The translations under genes were made by a program, and so were the position numbers. The notes under the pieces are model-generated. The model saw only the letters and a program-made list of their open reading frames with translations. It made no database searches and was not told where the DNA came from. Below, one piece after another: positions 32,833 to 43,269 of a DNA stretch of 64,000 nucleotides. This stretch comes from an uncultured Bacteroidota bacterium (GTDB lineage: Bacteria > Bacteroidota > Bacteroidia > Flavobacteriales > Flavobacteriaceae). The stretch spans positions 34,809 to 98,808 of the forward strand of contig CACIKV010000004.1 of NCBI GenBank assembly GCA_902587325.1, given 5' to 3'. Position 1 is the first letter of the stretch; every line of letters begins with the position of its first letter.

Positions 32833-34284
32833 CGGTAAATCTCCCTTTATTTTTGTAGGTAAATTAGAATTTCCCATTAAAAAATTATCAATATGAAAAG
32901 CTGCTTCTCTTCCTTCAGAAATTGCCCAAACGATTAATGATTGACCTCTTCTTAAGTCACCAGCAGCAAAAACCTTTGGATTTGAAGTTTGATAGTTTTT
33001 TGTTATTGGTTTTGACATTTTATCGATCTTGGTTTCAAGATCATTTAATAACGAGTTTTCAGGACCAGTAAAGCCTAATGCTAGTAATGCTAAATCACAA
33101 GGCCAAATTTTTTCAGAACCTTCAATTTCTGTAAGTTTAAAATTATTATCAATGTCCTTTTCCCAAGCAACATTAACAGTTTTTAATCCAGTAAGATTAC
33201 CATTGCTATCCCCAATAAATTCTTTTGTCATGATTGACCATTGCCTTTTTATACCTTCTTGATGAGAAGAACTAGTTTTTAATGTAAAAGGCCAGTATGG
33301 CCAAGGATTTTCATTAGTTCTATTTTTTGGTGGCTTATCTTGAATTTCAAAGTTGATAACAGACTTTGCCTTGTGTCTGTTCGATGTCCCAATACAATCA
33401 GATCCAGTGTCACCACCACCAATTACAATAACATTTTTTCCTTTAGCTGATAGTTTTTTGTTGGGAACAGAAACATTATCAACAACCTCATTCTGGTGTT
33501 TTAAAAAATCCATTGCTTGAACCACACCATTCAATTCACATCCACTTATGGGTAATTCTCTCCTTATTGTTGCACCACCTGTTAAAAGTATAATATCACA
33601 TTTGTTTTCAAGAGTCGAAATTTCAACATCTTTTCCAACCTCAACACCAGTTTTAAATATAACACCTTCTTCAATCATTAAATTAATTCTTCTATCAATC
33701 ACAGATTTTTCTAATTTGAAATCAGGAATACCATATCTTAAAAGTCCCCCAATTTTCTTGTCTCTTTCATAAACTATTACTTTATGTCCCACAGAATTTA
33801 GCTGCTGAGCAGCAGCCAGACCAGCAGGCCCAGAACCTACTATTGCTATAGATTTTCCAGTTGATTTTGATGGCTTCCTTGCTTTTATCCATCCTTCTTT
33901 AAATCCTCTTTCAACAATATATTTTTCAATCATTTCAATGGAAACTGGAGGGCTTATGATTCCTAAAACACATGCTGATTCACATGGTGCAGGGCATAAC
34001 CTACCAGTAAACTCAGGAAAATTATTTGTTGAATGAAGTATTTCTAGTGCTTCTTTCCATTCTTTATTGTAAACAGCATCATTAAAATCAGGAATTAAAT
34101 TACCTAGAGGACAACCAGAATGACAAAAAGGAACACCACAGTCCATACATCTTCCGCCCTGTTGCTCTAATTCAGTGTCTTTTGGTTTAATAGTAAATTC
34201 ATCATAATTTTTTAATCTTTTAGTGACAGACAAATAAGCTTCATCAGCTCTGTCATAATCCATAAAACCTCGTATTTTACCCAT
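32821..34284 (-). CDS. gltD: Glutamate synthase small subunit
   Basis: Protein of 487 residues. Together with GltB it makes two glutamates from glutamine and 2-oxoglutarate and passes electrons from NADPH. N-terminal 4Fe-4S cysteines lie in CMDCGVPFCHSGCPLGN and RLCPAPCESACV. An FAD-binding IVGSGPAGLAAAQQL (about 150-164) and an NADPH-binding VIGGGDTGSDCIG follow. It lies 9 bases after gltB in one operon, in the order gltB-gltD. Confidence 0.97.
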   Translation of the reverse strand: MGKIRGFMDYDRADEAYLSVTKRLKNYDEFTIKPKDTELEQQGGRCMDCGVPFCHSGCPLGNLIPDFNDAVYNKEWKEALEILHSTNNFPEFTGRLCPAPCESACVLGIISPPVSIEMIEKYIVERGFKEGWIKARKPSKSTGKSIAIVGSGPAGLAAAQQLNSVGHKVIVYERDKKIGGLLRYGIPDFKLEKSVIDRRINLMIEEGVIFKTGVEVGKDVEISTLENKCDIILLTGGATIRRELPISGCELNGVVQAMDFLKHQNEVVDNVSVPNKKLSAKGKNVIVIGGGDTGSDCIGTSNRHKAKSVINFEIQDKPPKNRTNENPWPYWPFTLKTSSSHQEGIKRQWSIMTKEFIGDSNGNLTGLKTVNVAWEKDIDNNFKLTEIEGSEKIWPCDLALLALGFTGPENSLLNDLETKIDKMSKPITKNYQTSNPKVFAAGDLRRGQSLIVWAISEGREAAFHIDNFLMGNSNLPTKIKGDLPLVK

Positions 34285-34293
34285 AACTATTTA

Positions 34294-37200
34294 CTATTTT
34301 ATAATTGAGACAATTTTATCATTTGCCATTTTCTCTAGAGCAGCTTTGTATTCTGTAGGCATAACTTTTATAAATTTATTTTTATTCATTTGCCAGTTAG
34401 ATATAATTTCTTCAGCAATCTTACTTGATGTAAGAGAAAAATGATTTTCAACTAATGATTTGATAAAATCTAAATCCTGATTTTCAGGTTTTTCTAGTTC
34501 AATACTTTCCATATTAAAATTTCTTTTATCAAAGTGTTTTGATTGAGAGTAAATATATGCAATACCACCACTCATACCAGCAGCAAAATTTCTTCCAATT
34601 TTACCTAGAATAACAGCATAACCACCTGTCATATATTCGCATCCATGATCACCAACACCCTCAACAACTGCAGAAGCACCAGAATTCCTTACACAAAATC
34701 TCTCTCCAGCAATACCATTAATATAGGCTTCACCTGATGTAGCTCCATAAAGACTGACATTTCCTGTTATAACATTCTCATTTGATTTAAATGAGGCTTC
34801 TTTAGGTTTTCTCACTATTATTGTAGCACCTGAAAGTCCTTTACCAAAATAATCATTGGTATTTCCATCAATAATCATTTTTAACCCTTTTACAGAAAAT
34901 GCACCAAAGCTTTGTCCAGCTGATCCACTGAATTTAAGTTCTAAGGTGTCTTTAGGTAAGGCATTGGCACCATATTTTTTAGAGATTTCATTGCTGAGAA
35001 TGGCTCCAACAGTTCTATCAGTATTTTTGATCTTAAAATCTAAAGACATTTTAATTTTTTTATCAATAGCTAATTTTGCTTTTTTTAATATTTTAAAATC
35101 TAGAACATTTTCAAGATTATGATTTTGTTTTTCAGTATTTCTTAATGGAGTATTTGAATCAGTTATAGGCTTATATAATATTTTTGAAAGATCAATTCCT
35201 TTAATCTTATAGTAATTTAGAGCATCTTTAGTATCTAGTTTTTCGCTCTTACCAACCATTTCGTCTATAGTTCTAAAACCTAAATTTGCCATGATTTCTC
35301 TGAGTTCTTGGGCTACAAAATACATGTAGTTTATAACGTGTTCGGGTTTTCCTTTAAAATTTTTTCTTAGCTCAGGGTCAGTTGTTGCAATCCCAACAGG
35401 GCAGGTATTTAAGTGACATGCTCTCATCATTATACAACCTGAGGCAACTAATGGAGCTGTGGAGAACCCAAATTCCTCGGCACCTAAAAGACATGCAATT
35501 GCAACATCTCTTCCGGTTTTAAGTTGTCCATCACATTCTATTACAACTCGACCTCTTAAATTATTCATTACAAGGGTTTGCTGAGCTTCTGCAATTCCAA
35601 GTTCCCATGGCAAACCGCAATGTTTTAAGGATGTGAGAGGTGAAGCACCTGTCCCTCCATCAAATCCAGAAATTAATATTACATCAGCTTTAGCTTTAGC
35701 AACTCCAGCTGCAATGGTACCAACTCCAACTTCTGAGACAAGTTTTACATTTATCCTAGCAGACCTATTAGCATTCTTTAAATCATAAATTAATTGAGCC
35801 AGATCTTCAATAGAGTAGATATCATGATGAGGTGGTGGTGAAATAAGACCAACATATGGTGTAGAATTTCTAACTTTTGCTATCATCGGGCTTACCTTTG
35901 GACCAGGAAGTTGACCTCCCTCACCTGGTTTTGCACCTTGAGCCATTTTAATTTGAATCTCAGTTGAATTTGTTAAATAATGAGAGCTTACACCAAACCT
36001 ACCAGAAGCTACTTGCTTAATTGAACTCTTTTTTGAATCTCCATTTTTATCTTTTATAAATCTTGCAGGATCCTCACCGCCTTCACCCGAATTACTTTTT
36101 CCACCAATTCTATTCATTGCAATGGCAAGATTTTCGTGAGCTTCCTTACTAAGTGAACCAAATGACATCGCACCAGTTTTAAACCTTTTAACAATTTCTG
36201 TCCAAGGTTCTACCTCATCAATTGATATTGGATCAAACTCAGAGAATTTCATTAAACCTCTTAGAGTCATGAATTGTTCGCTTTGTTTGTTTATAGTATC
36301 AGAATATATTTTATAAGTGGAATAACTTTCTTGTCTTACTGATTGTTGAAGTTTGGAAATAGTAAGAGGGTTTAACATATGTGCTTCTCCATTTCTTCTC
36401 CACTTATAGTCTCCTCCAAATTCAATTGCATTCAACTTGTTTTCAGAATCAAAAGCTTTTTTTAATCTACCTGAAATTTCTTTTTCAATAACATATAAAC
36501 CAACACCTTCAATTCTAGAGGAAGTATTGTTAAAATACTTATTTACGAATTTTTGTCTTAGGCCTAGAGCTTCAAATATTTGAGCTCCTCTATATGAGTG
36601 CAAGGTTGAAATACCTATTTTATTCATTACTTTAAGTATACCCTTTGCGATAGCATTATTGTAATTGTTGATAGCATTTTCCAAATTTTCAAGAACTCCA
36701 GCTTCACATTTATAAGCAATTATTTCATTAACTAAATATGGATTAATTGCACTAGCCCCGTATCCAAAAAGCATAGAAAAATGGTGAGGTTCTCTAGGTT
36801 CAGCAGATTCAATTACAATTCCAAATTTTGATCTTTTATTTAATTTAATCATCGAATGATGGATATATGAACAAGCTATTAGAATGGGAATTGGAGCAAA
36901 TTTTTCATTCACGTTCCTATCACTTATTATTATGATATTATGGCCTGAATCAACCTTTGATTCAACTTTTGAAACCATTTTTTCTAAAGCTTCTTCAAGT
37001 CCATTGTGACCTTTAGATAATTTGTAAAGAGCTTTAATAGACGCTGCTCTGAAATCTTTATGCTTTATGTACTTAATTTTATCAAGGTCCTCATTTGAAA
37101 TAATGGGATTATTGATTTTTAATTTTTTTGCATGATCTGGCACAATGTCAAAAATATTATAGTCACTTCCAACAGTAAGACTAGTGTCAGTTACAATTTC

Positions 37201-38796
37201 TTCTCTTATACCATCAAGAGGAGGATTCGTTACTTGGGCAAATAGCTGTTTAAAGTAATTGTATAAAAGTTGAGGTCTTTTTGAAAGAACTGCTAGGGGA
37301 GTATCCGTGCCCATTGAACCAATAGATTCCTTTCCTTTTTCACACATTGGAATAATTATAGTGTTCAAGTCTTCCTTAGTATATCCAAAAACCTTTAATC
37401 TTTTTTCAAAGCTAATTTTTTCACTCGGCGTTCTATTTCCAGTGTATGGGATTTTACTTAATGGTAAAATATTTTCTTTTAACCATTTTTGATAAGGATA
37501 TTTACCAATGATTTCTTCTTTAATTTCATCATCATTGACAATTCTTCCAGCATCCATATTAACAAGAAACATTTTACCAGGTTCTAAACGTCCATGATGC
37601 TGGATATTTTCGGGTTTTATATCAACTACTCCAGTTTCTGAAGACATTATTACGTAGCCATCTTTTGTAACTGAATATCTTGAAGGTCTTAAGCCATTTC
37701 TATCCAGAAGAGCACCAATGAATTTTCCGTCGGTAAAAGGAATCGATGCGGGTCCATCCCATGGCTCCATAATACAACCATTGAATTCATAGAATGCTTT
37801 TTTTGAATTCTTCATTGATTTATGATTTTCCCAAGCCTCTGGAACCAGCATCATCATTATTTCAGGTAAAGATCTCCCAGTCATCAATAGTAACTCAACA
37901 ACCATATCCATCGATGCTGAGTCAGATTTTCCTCCCAAAATAATTGGAAAAATCTTGTTAAGATATTCATCATCAATTAAATCTGATTTTATTAATTCCT
38001 CCCTGGCTATCATTCTGCTAACATTACCTCTCAATGTGTTAATTTCTCCATTGTGACACATATATCTGAAGGGTTGTGCTAAATCCCATGTTGGAAATGT
38101 GTTTGTTGAAAAACGTTGGTGAACTAAAGCTAATCTAGTAACCAAAAGGGGATTTTTTAAATCAAGATAAAATCTTTCAATATCCTCAGGAATTAGCAAT
38201 CCTTTATATATAATTGTGCGAGTGTGTAAGCTTGAGAAATAAAAATAATTTTTTTGAGAAAGAGGACCATTATAAATGACATTTTCTGAGATTTTCCTAG
38301 CTAAATATAGTTTTAAATTAAACTCCTCTTCACTTTGCTCACTGTTTTCTTTACTAATGAAAACTTGTTTGATTATAGGTTGAGATTTAGAGGCTATATC
38401 ACCGACAACTTTGGAATTAATTGGAACATCTCTCCATCCGATAATATTTAATTTTTGTATTGAAATTTGTTTTTCAAATTCATCAATACATTGTTTTAAT
38501 TGATTAGATTTTTGCGGCAGAAAAAGCATTCCGACTGCATAATCTTGAGGTTCAGGTATATCAAAATCGCATTCATTTGAAAAATATTCATGTGGAATTT
38601 CAATAAGAATTCCAGCTCCGTCACCTGTTCTACCATCAGAACTAACAGCTCCTCTATGTTCTAAACATGTTAAAATATTGAGAGCATTGTGTATAATTTT
38701 ATTAGTTTTTTTTCCTGTTAGGCTGCATATAAAACCAGCCCCACAGTTATCGTGTTCATAAATTGGGTTATATAATCCTTGTTTTTTAAAAGCCAT
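34294..38796 (-). CDS. gltB: Glutamate synthase large subunit
   Basis: Protein of 1500 residues, full length. An N-terminal glutamine amidotransferase (Ntn) domain starts at C18 in HDNCGAGFI after a 17-residue propeptide that must be removed. A central domain, an FMN-binding synthase domain (SGEGGEDPARF, KPGEGGQLPG), the 3Fe-4S cysteines in CHLNTCPVGI, and a C-terminal GXGXG beta-helix domain (the GAFSVKGLKMIIDGNTNDYFG region) follow. First gene of the gltBD operon and the main route of ammonium assimilation into glutamate. Confidence 0.97.
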   Translation of the reverse strand: MAFKKQGLYNPIYEHDNCGAGFICSLTGKKTNKIIHNALNILTCLEHRGAVSSDGRTGDGAGILIEIPHEYFSNECDFDIPEPQDYAVGMLFLPQKSNQLKQCIDEFEKQISIQKLNIIGWRDVPINSKVVGDIASKSQPIIKQVFISKENSEQSEEEFNLKLYLARKISENVIYNGPLSQKNYFYFSSLHTRTIIYKGLLIPEDIERFYLDLKNPLLVTRLALVHQRFSTNTFPTWDLAQPFRYMCHNGEINTLRGNVSRMIAREELIKSDLIDDEYLNKIFPIILGGKSDSASMDMVVELLLMTGRSLPEIMMMLVPEAWENHKSMKNSKKAFYEFNGCIMEPWDGPASIPFTDGKFIGALLDRNGLRPSRYSVTKDGYVIMSSETGVVDIKPENIQHHGRLEPGKMFLVNMDAGRIVNDDEIKEEIIGKYPYQKWLKENILPLSKIPYTGNRTPSEKISFEKRLKVFGYTKEDLNTIIIPMCEKGKESIGSMGTDTPLAVLSKRPQLLYNYFKQLFAQVTNPPLDGIREEIVTDTSLTVGSDYNIFDIVPDHAKKLKINNPIISNEDLDKIKYIKHKDFRAASIKALYKLSKGHNGLEEALEKMVSKVESKVDSGHNIIIISDRNVNEKFAPIPILIACSYIHHSMIKLNKRSKFGIVIESAEPREPHHFSMLFGYGASAINPYLVNEIIAYKCEAGVLENLENAINNYNNAIAKGILKVMNKIGISTLHSYRGAQIFEALGLRQKFVNKYFNNTSSRIEGVGLYVIEKEISGRLKKAFDSENKLNAIEFGGDYKWRRNGEAHMLNPLTISKLQQSVRQESYSTYKIYSDTINKQSEQFMTLRGLMKFSEFDPISIDEVEPWTEIVKRFKTGAMSFGSLSKEAHENLAIAMNRIGGKSNSGEGGEDPARFIKDKNGDSKKSSIKQVASGRFGVSSHYLTNSTEIQIKMAQGAKPGEGGQLPGPKVSPMIAKVRNSTPYVGLISPPPHHDIYSIEDLAQLIYDLKNANRSARINVKLVSEVGVGTIAAGVAKAKADVILISGFDGGTGASPLTSLKHCGLPWELGIAEAQQTLVMNNLRGRVVIECDGQLKTGRDVAIACLLGAEEFGFSTAPLVASGCIMMRACHLNTCPVGIATTDPELRKNFKGKPEHVINYMYFVAQELREIMANLGFRTIDEMVGKSEKLDTKDALNYYKIKGIDLSKILYKPITDSNTPLRNTEKQNHNLENVLDFKILKKAKLAIDKKIKMSLDFKIKNTDRTVGAILSNEISKKYGANALPKDTLELKFSGSAGQSFGAFSVKGLKMIIDGNTNDYFGKGLSGATIIVRKPKEASFKSNENVITGNVSLYGATSGEAYINGIAGERFCVRNSGASAVVEGVGDHGCEYMTGGYAVILGKIGRNFAAGMSGGIAYIYSQSKHFDKRNFNMESIELEKPENQDLDFIKSLVENHFSLTSSKIAEEIISNWQMNKNKFIKVMPTEYKAALEKMANDKIVSIIK

Positions 38797-38958
38797 TAGT
38801 TTTTAGCGGAATCCACAAAATAACAATTTTATATTCTTAAGTAATCAAATACTGTACAATACTTTTATATTATGTGTAATTAATATTAACTTTTCAATAT
38901 TTGGCATTGTTTTTTATATATTTTAAATAATTTGGTATAAAATTTAAATATTTGATAT

Positions 38959-40293
38959 ATGATTGAAGTAATAATTATTACTGTTTTTGTTCTAGGTTAC
39001 CTAGGTATAGCCTTTGAACACTCGCTTAAAATTGACAAACTGATACCTGCATTAATTATGATGGCTCTAATGTGGGGTTTAATCTCATATTTTGATTTGA
39101 CTGTTTTTGAGATTGATACAAAAAATAAAGTATTAATGCCGGATAAATTAAAATATGTCTTAAATTATTTTTTAGGTCATACTGCTGAAATTTTAGTTTT
39201 TTTAATTGGTGCCATGACTATTGTTGAAACCGTTGATTTTTTTAATGGATTTGCAACAATAAAAAGATTAATAAAAACAAAAAACAAGGTTAAAATTTTA
39301 TGGATTATATGTTTTCTTGCATTCATTTTATCAGCTATAATTGACAATCTTACGGCAACAATCGTTTTAATTACTATTCTTCAAAAATTAGTTACCGATA
39401 AAAATTTAAAGCTCTGGTATGCGGGTATGATAATTGTTGCAGCCAATGCTGGAGGGGCATGGTCACCAATTGGTGATATTACAACAACAATGTTATGGAT
39501 TGGAGAAAAAGTATCCATAGGTGCTTTGATAAAATATTTAATTATCCCATCACTAGTTTGTATGATTATTCCAACATATGTTGCCTCTAAGTATAACGTT
39601 TTTAAAGGTGAAATTACACCACCAGAGAAAATTGAAAGTGAAAATCCTTACGGTTTTAAAATTTTAATAATTGGTTTATCCTCAATTGTATTTGTACCAG
39701 TTTTTAAAATTTTTACAGGTTTACCACCTTATGTTGGAATGATGCTTTCACTTGCTACAGTTGCAACTATTGCTGAATTCTACAATAATAGTTTATTAAA
39801 GACATCTAGCGTCAATTCAACTCATCATAGCCCCATTCATCATGCATTAACAAAAATTGAAATGCCTAGTATTCTATTCTTCTTGGGAATTCTTATGGCA
39901 GTTGGCGCGTTAGAAGCTCTTGGAATCGTATTTGGAGTAGGACAATGGTTGGTAACAACATTTGAGAATGTTGATTGGGTAATTTTTGAAGGACTTGATA
40001 TTGTAGTATTTGTTTTAGGATTTCTTTCAGCTGCAATTGATAATGTTCCATTAGTTGCTGCATCAATGGGTATGTTTGGAGAATCTATGGATAATCCACT
40101 GTGGCATGGTATTGCTTATGCTGCTGGAACTGGTGGCAGCATGGTTATTATTGGTTCAGCTGCTGGTGTAGTTGCAATGGGAATGGAAAAGATTGATTTT
40201 ATGTGGTATCTTAAGAAAATAGCATTCTTGGCTTTTATTGGCTATTTAGCTGGATTTATAACATTTATATTGCTTAGAGATTTCGTGTTATAA
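38959..40293 (+). CDS. nhaD: Sodium/proton antiporter NhaD
   Basis: Inner-membrane protein of 444 residues with about 12 hydrophobic segments. NhaD hallmarks are visible: IGAMTIVETVDFFNGF, the SAIIDNLTATIVLITIL helix with ion-binding Asp and Asn, NAGGAWSPIGDITTTMLW, and the symmetric SAAIDNVPLVAASMGM plus GTGGSMVIIGSAAG in the second half. It exports Na+ in exchange for H+, as expected for a marine cell. The stop overlaps the folC start by one base (TAATG), so the two genes are coupled although their functions are unrelated. Confidence 0.95.
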   Translation: MIEVIIITVFVLGYLGIAFEHSLKIDKLIPALIMMALMWGLISYFDLTVFEIDTKNKVLMPDKLKYVLNYFLGHTAEILVFLIGAMTIVETVDFFNGFATIKRLIKTKNKVKILWIICFLAFILSAIIDNLTATIVLITILQKLVTDKNLKLWYAGMIIVAANAGGAWSPIGDITTTMLWIGEKVSIGALIKYLIIPSLVCMIIPTYVASKYNVFKGEITPPEKIESENPYGFKILIIGLSSIVFVPVFKIFTGLPPYVGMMLSLATVATIAEFYNNSLLKTSSVNSTHHSPIHHALTKIEMPSILFFLGILMAVGALEALGIVFGVGQWLVTTFENVDWVIFEGLDIVVFVLGFLSAAIDNVPLVAASMGMFGESMDNPLWHGIAYAAGTGGSMVIIGSAAGVVAMGMEKIDFMWYLKKIAFLAFIGYLAGFITFILLRDFVL

Positions 40294-41516
40294 TGACTTA
40301 TAATCAAGCAATTGATTGGTTATTTAAAATACCTTTATCATTCAATCGTAATTATGACAATTATGATTTAAAGTTAGAGCCAGTTTATAAGTTTTGTAGT
40401 CATGTTGGAAATCCTCAAAATGATTTAAAGATCATCCATATAGGAGGAACAAATGGTAAAGGTTCAACTAGCCATATTACTTCAGCAATTCTTCAAAAAC
40501 ATGGAAAAAGAATTGGAATTTTTTCGTCTCCACATTTAATAGATTTTAGGGAAAGGATTAAGATTAATGGCGAGTATATTGAAAAAAAATTCATAAAAAA
40601 ATTTATTTCAAAATATAGATCATTCATAATAAAGAATAAAAGTTCTTTTTTTGAAATTTCATTTATAATGTCTCTTTGTTACTTCCAAAAAAAAAAAGTT
40701 GATTATGCCATAATTGAAGTAGGCTTAGGTGGTAGGCTAGACGCAACCAACATTTGTAATCCAATTTTATCGTGTATAACAAATATTGGTTTTGATCACA
40801 AAAAATTTTTAGGTAATACTTTAAAAAAAATTGCTTTAGAGAAAGCAGGAATAATAAAATATAAAACACCTGTTGTTGTTGGTGAAAAGAGAAAAGAGCT
40901 TAAAAAATTATTCAAAGATATTTCAACAAAATTTAGTTCTCAAATAATTTTTACTGATTCAATTAGAGCTAATATAAAAAATCAATTTAATCAAGCTAGT
41001 TATCAATTATATAATATTGAAGCAGCAAAAAAAATTGTAGAGCTAATCGATGAAATCAAAATAGATAATAGTAAAATATTATCTGCAGTTGACAACTTTG
41101 AATCTATTACAAATTTTATCGGAAGATGGCAGATTATAAAAGACAAACCCTTGGTTATTGTTGATTCTGCTCATAATTATAATGCTTTTAAAGAAGTGGT
41201 TAGTCAGTTAGAAAATACGAGAAAAAAAATTAAAATGATATTTGGAACCCTTAACAAAATTGACCAATTAAAAATTATTGATCTTTTGCCAAAAAATTTT
41301 TTTTATTATTTCTGCGAGCCTAATATAGATAGATTTATGCCAGTTGAAAAAATTAAGTTTAAAGCAAATAAAAATAACATTAAATTCAAAATTTTTAAGT
41401 CCTCTATAAGTGCATATAAAGAAGCTCTTTATGAATGTAATTTGGATGATATAATTTTTATTTCAGGAAGTAGTTTTGTTGTTTCTGAAATATTAAAAAA
41501 TAATGAAAAAAATTAA
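40293..41516 (+). CDS. folC: Bifunctional folylpolyglutamate synthase/dihydrofolate synthase
   Basis: Mur-ligase-like enzyme of 407 residues. P-loop GGTNGKGST at 51-59, folate-loop SSPHLIDFRERI, the central GLGGRLDATN block and the TNIGFDHKKFLG segment are all canonical. The C-terminal VDSAHNYNAF matches the usual DGAHN, with D replaced by S before A. It adds glutamates to folate and pteroate in the cytoplasm. Second gene after nhaD; the 3' end overlaps the convergent AraC gene by 4 bases. Confidence 0.95.
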   Translation: MTYNQAIDWLFKIPLSFNRNYDNYDLKLEPVYKFCSHVGNPQNDLKIIHIGGTNGKGSTSHITSAILQKHGKRIGIFSSPHLIDFRERIKINGEYIEKKFIKKFISKYRSFIIKNKSSFFEISFIMSLCYFQKKKVDYAIIEVGLGGRLDATNICNPILSCITNIGFDHKKFLGNTLKKIALEKAGIIKYKTPVVVGEKRKELKKLFKDISTKFSSQIIFTDSIRANIKNQFNQASYQLYNIEAAKKIVELIDEIKIDNSKILSAVDNFESITNFIGRWQIIKDKPLVIVDSAHNYNAFKEVVSQLENTRKKIKMIFGTLNKIDQLKIIDLLPKNFFYYFCEPNIDRFMPVEKIKFKANKNNIKFKIFKSSISAYKEALYECNLDDIIFISGSSFVVSEILKNNEKN

Positions 41517-42370
41517 GTTTTATTTTGAAGCATTTTTTCACGGAATTTTTTTGGGCTTAAAGTATTATATTTTTTGAAAAATCTTATAAAGTTTGAAAAA
41601 TTATTAAAACCACTCTCATAGCAAATAGATTTTACATCCATGTCTGTCTGCATTAATAATTTTGACGCATGTTTCACCCTATACTCATTAACATATCTTA
41701 TGAATGTTTTTCCTGTATTTCTTTTAAAATATCTGCAAAATGCTGGTACAGTCATTGATACTTTTTCAGAAGCTTGTTTTAAATTTATTTCTTCCTTGAA
41801 ATTGTATTTAACAAAATTAAATAATCTTTTTAATTGATTGTTTTCATTTATATCTTCAAGGTTAGAATTATTTAAATAAATCATATCTGAATTAGCTAGT
41901 TTGTTTAAAACAGAAATCAATGTTAGAAAACTTTGGAAATATGTCTCGTATTGTAGGCCTAAAATAGTTTCCCCAACTTCATTTTTAATTGTGTTGGAAA
42001 AACTTAAACCACTTTTAGCTTTAATAAAAAGTTGATGAATTTTATTTAATTCTGGTGTAAAACTTAATGAGTTTCCCAGAAAATCTGGTTTAAACTGTAC
42101 AACTACTTCAGTTTTATTATCTGAAAAGTTTTCAGTAAAGGCCATGTGATGAAGATTGGATCCTACTAAAATTAAATCTCCATCATAATAATTTGAAATA
42201 TGATTTCCAACTCCTTTTATACCACTTCCTTTATCAATATAGACTAATTCAATTTCAGGATGATAATGCCATTTAAAATTATTAGCATTTGGTTTGGTTT
42301 TATTATAAATAGAATATTTGAAGGATCTTTCATGTGGTTTTTCAATTTGTTCAAATATAAAATTTGACAT
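41513..42370 (-). CDS. AraC-family transcriptional regulator with N-terminal cupin
   Basis: Regulator of 285 residues, a paralogue of the one at 9343-10206. The cupin sensor (FKWHYHPEIELVYIDKGSG) covers the N-terminal third, and the C-terminal AraC DNA-binding domain (INLKQASEKVSMTVPAFCRY, then SICYESGFNNFSNFIRFFKK) covers about 180-280. The WHYHPE-x-EL pattern is typical of Bacteroidota regulators of sugar use. No sugar genes are next to it, so its targets are elsewhere or include the glycan locus. A good promoter element lies 53 bases upstream. Confidence 0.9.
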   Translation of the reverse strand: MSNFIFEQIEKPHERSFKYSIYNKTKPNANNFKWHYHPEIELVYIDKGSGIKGVGNHISNYYDGDLILVGSNLHHMAFTENFSDNKTEVVVQFKPDFLGNSLSFTPELNKIHQLFIKAKSGLSFSNTIKNEVGETILGLQYETYFQSFLTLISVLNKLANSDMIYLNNSNLEDINENNQLKRLFNFVKYNFKEEINLKQASEKVSMTVPAFCRYFKRNTGKTFIRYVNEYRVKHASKLLMQTDMDVKSICYESGFNNFSNFIRFFKKYNTLSPKKFREKMLQNKT

Positions 42371-42423
42371 ATATTAATACTAATTTAAATTATTAATTTT
42401 AAATTATATTAATTAAATATAAA

Positions 42424-42431
42424 CAAAATTA
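42424..42431 (-). promoter_or_regulatory. -7 promoter element of the second AraC gene (TAATTTTG)
   Basis: Exact TAnnTTTG match on the minus strand, giving a leader of about 45-50 bases, longer than for the housekeeping genes here. Confidence 0.5.
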
Positions 42432-42498
42432 TATATAAAAAGTTAATATAATATAGTTTATGGTTAAAAATATATAATAAATATACAAAATACAGCAA

Positions 42499-42506
42499 TA
42501 AATTTG
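42499..42506 (+). promoter_or_regulatory. -7 promoter element of the small secreted protein gene (TAAATTTG)
   Basis: Exact TAnnTTTG match 21 bases before the ATG at 42528. It overlaps an in-frame TTG at 42504, which argues against that TTG being the start. Confidence 0.6.
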
Positions 42507-42527
42507 ATTATAATTAAAAACCGTATT

Positions 42528-43103
42528 ATGAAAAATTTATTTTTAACATTTTTATTAGCAACATCATTTGTGTTTGCTTCAAGCGAAACATCATTTAAAT
42601 TAAATTCAGATGTAAATTTTGCTTTGATTAAAAATTCTATTGAATTAACTTTTAAGAATGACATTAATGTCACAAGTATGAGTCTTACAAATTTGTTATC
42701 TAACGAGGTTACTGCATTTCCTTTCGTTAATCAATACAATTCATTATCAATTGATTTAGACAATTACACCTATGGCGGTTACATTTTGAATATTGAAAAT
42801 GATAATTATTTTAATGAAATAATGCTTTATTTAGATGAAAAGGGATTAAGACTAATTGATGAACAAAAAATATATAAGCCTATTTTTCAGAAAAGAAAAA
42901 ATAATTTATTAATTAAAATATTAGATTCAGAATCTCCGATCAACGTTAGTATAATTTCTGATCGTGGTTACGAGATATTTTCAGATAATTTAGTTTTATC
43001 AGACCTAAATAAGAAAGTATTTAATTTTAAATATGATATTAACTCTGTTACTGTCAATCTAAAATATGATGGTAAAACCTTTAGAAAGAAGATTGTTTTT
43101 TAG
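42528..43103 (+). CDS. Secreted protein of unknown function
   Basis: Protein of 191 residues counted from the ATG at 42528, which starts a clean signal peptide (MKNLFLTFLLATSFVFA). An upstream in-frame TTG at 42504 falls inside the promoter element and would spoil the signal peptide. The mature part is about 170 residues, mostly short beta strands, with no Cys. It ends in a strand pair and KIVF, a shape that recalls small Ig-like or DUF3244-type secreted proteins, but I do not recognise the family. It has its own promoter and a strong terminator, so it is a stand-alone, probably well expressed gene. Confidence 0.7.
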   Translation: MKNLFLTFLLATSFVFASSETSFKLNSDVNFALIKNSIELTFKNDINVTSMSLTNLLSNEVTAFPFVNQYNSLSIDLDNYTYGGYILNIENDNYFNEIMLYLDEKGLRLIDEQKIYKPIFQKRKNNLLIKILDSESPINVSIISDRGYEIFSDNLVLSDLNKKVFNFKYDINSVTVNLKYDGKTFRKKIVF

Positions 43104-43121
43104 TTGTTGTTTCACTTTTTT

Positions 43122-43152
43122 AAAAACCCTATTATTTATAGGGTTTTTTTTT
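43122..43152 (+). terminator. Rho-independent terminator of the small secreted protein gene
   Basis: Inverted repeat AAAAACCCTAT / ATAGGGTTTTT with a 5-base loop, followed by more T, starting 18 bases after the stop codon. Confidence 0.85.
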
Positions 43153-43219
43153 GGATTAAACCAAAATTAATAATCATATAAAATAAGCCTAAATATTCAT
43201 ATAGTTTATTCAAGAATAT

Positions 43220-43227
43220 TATATTTG
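43220..43227 (+). promoter_or_regulatory. -7 promoter element of tRNA-Val (TATATTTG)
   Basis: Exact TAnnTTTG match 42 bases before the mature tRNA. A second weaker string (TACATTTTG) touches the tRNA 5' end and is probably chance. Confidence 0.5.
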
Positions 43228-43269
43228 CTCTTCAAATTGTAGAAATTATTCTTAAATAATTTACATTTT

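Noticed and set aside
42504..42527. Upstream TTG as the start of the small secreted protein
   Set aside because: It lies in the -7 promoter element and would add charged residues before the signal peptide; the ATG at 42528 fits better.
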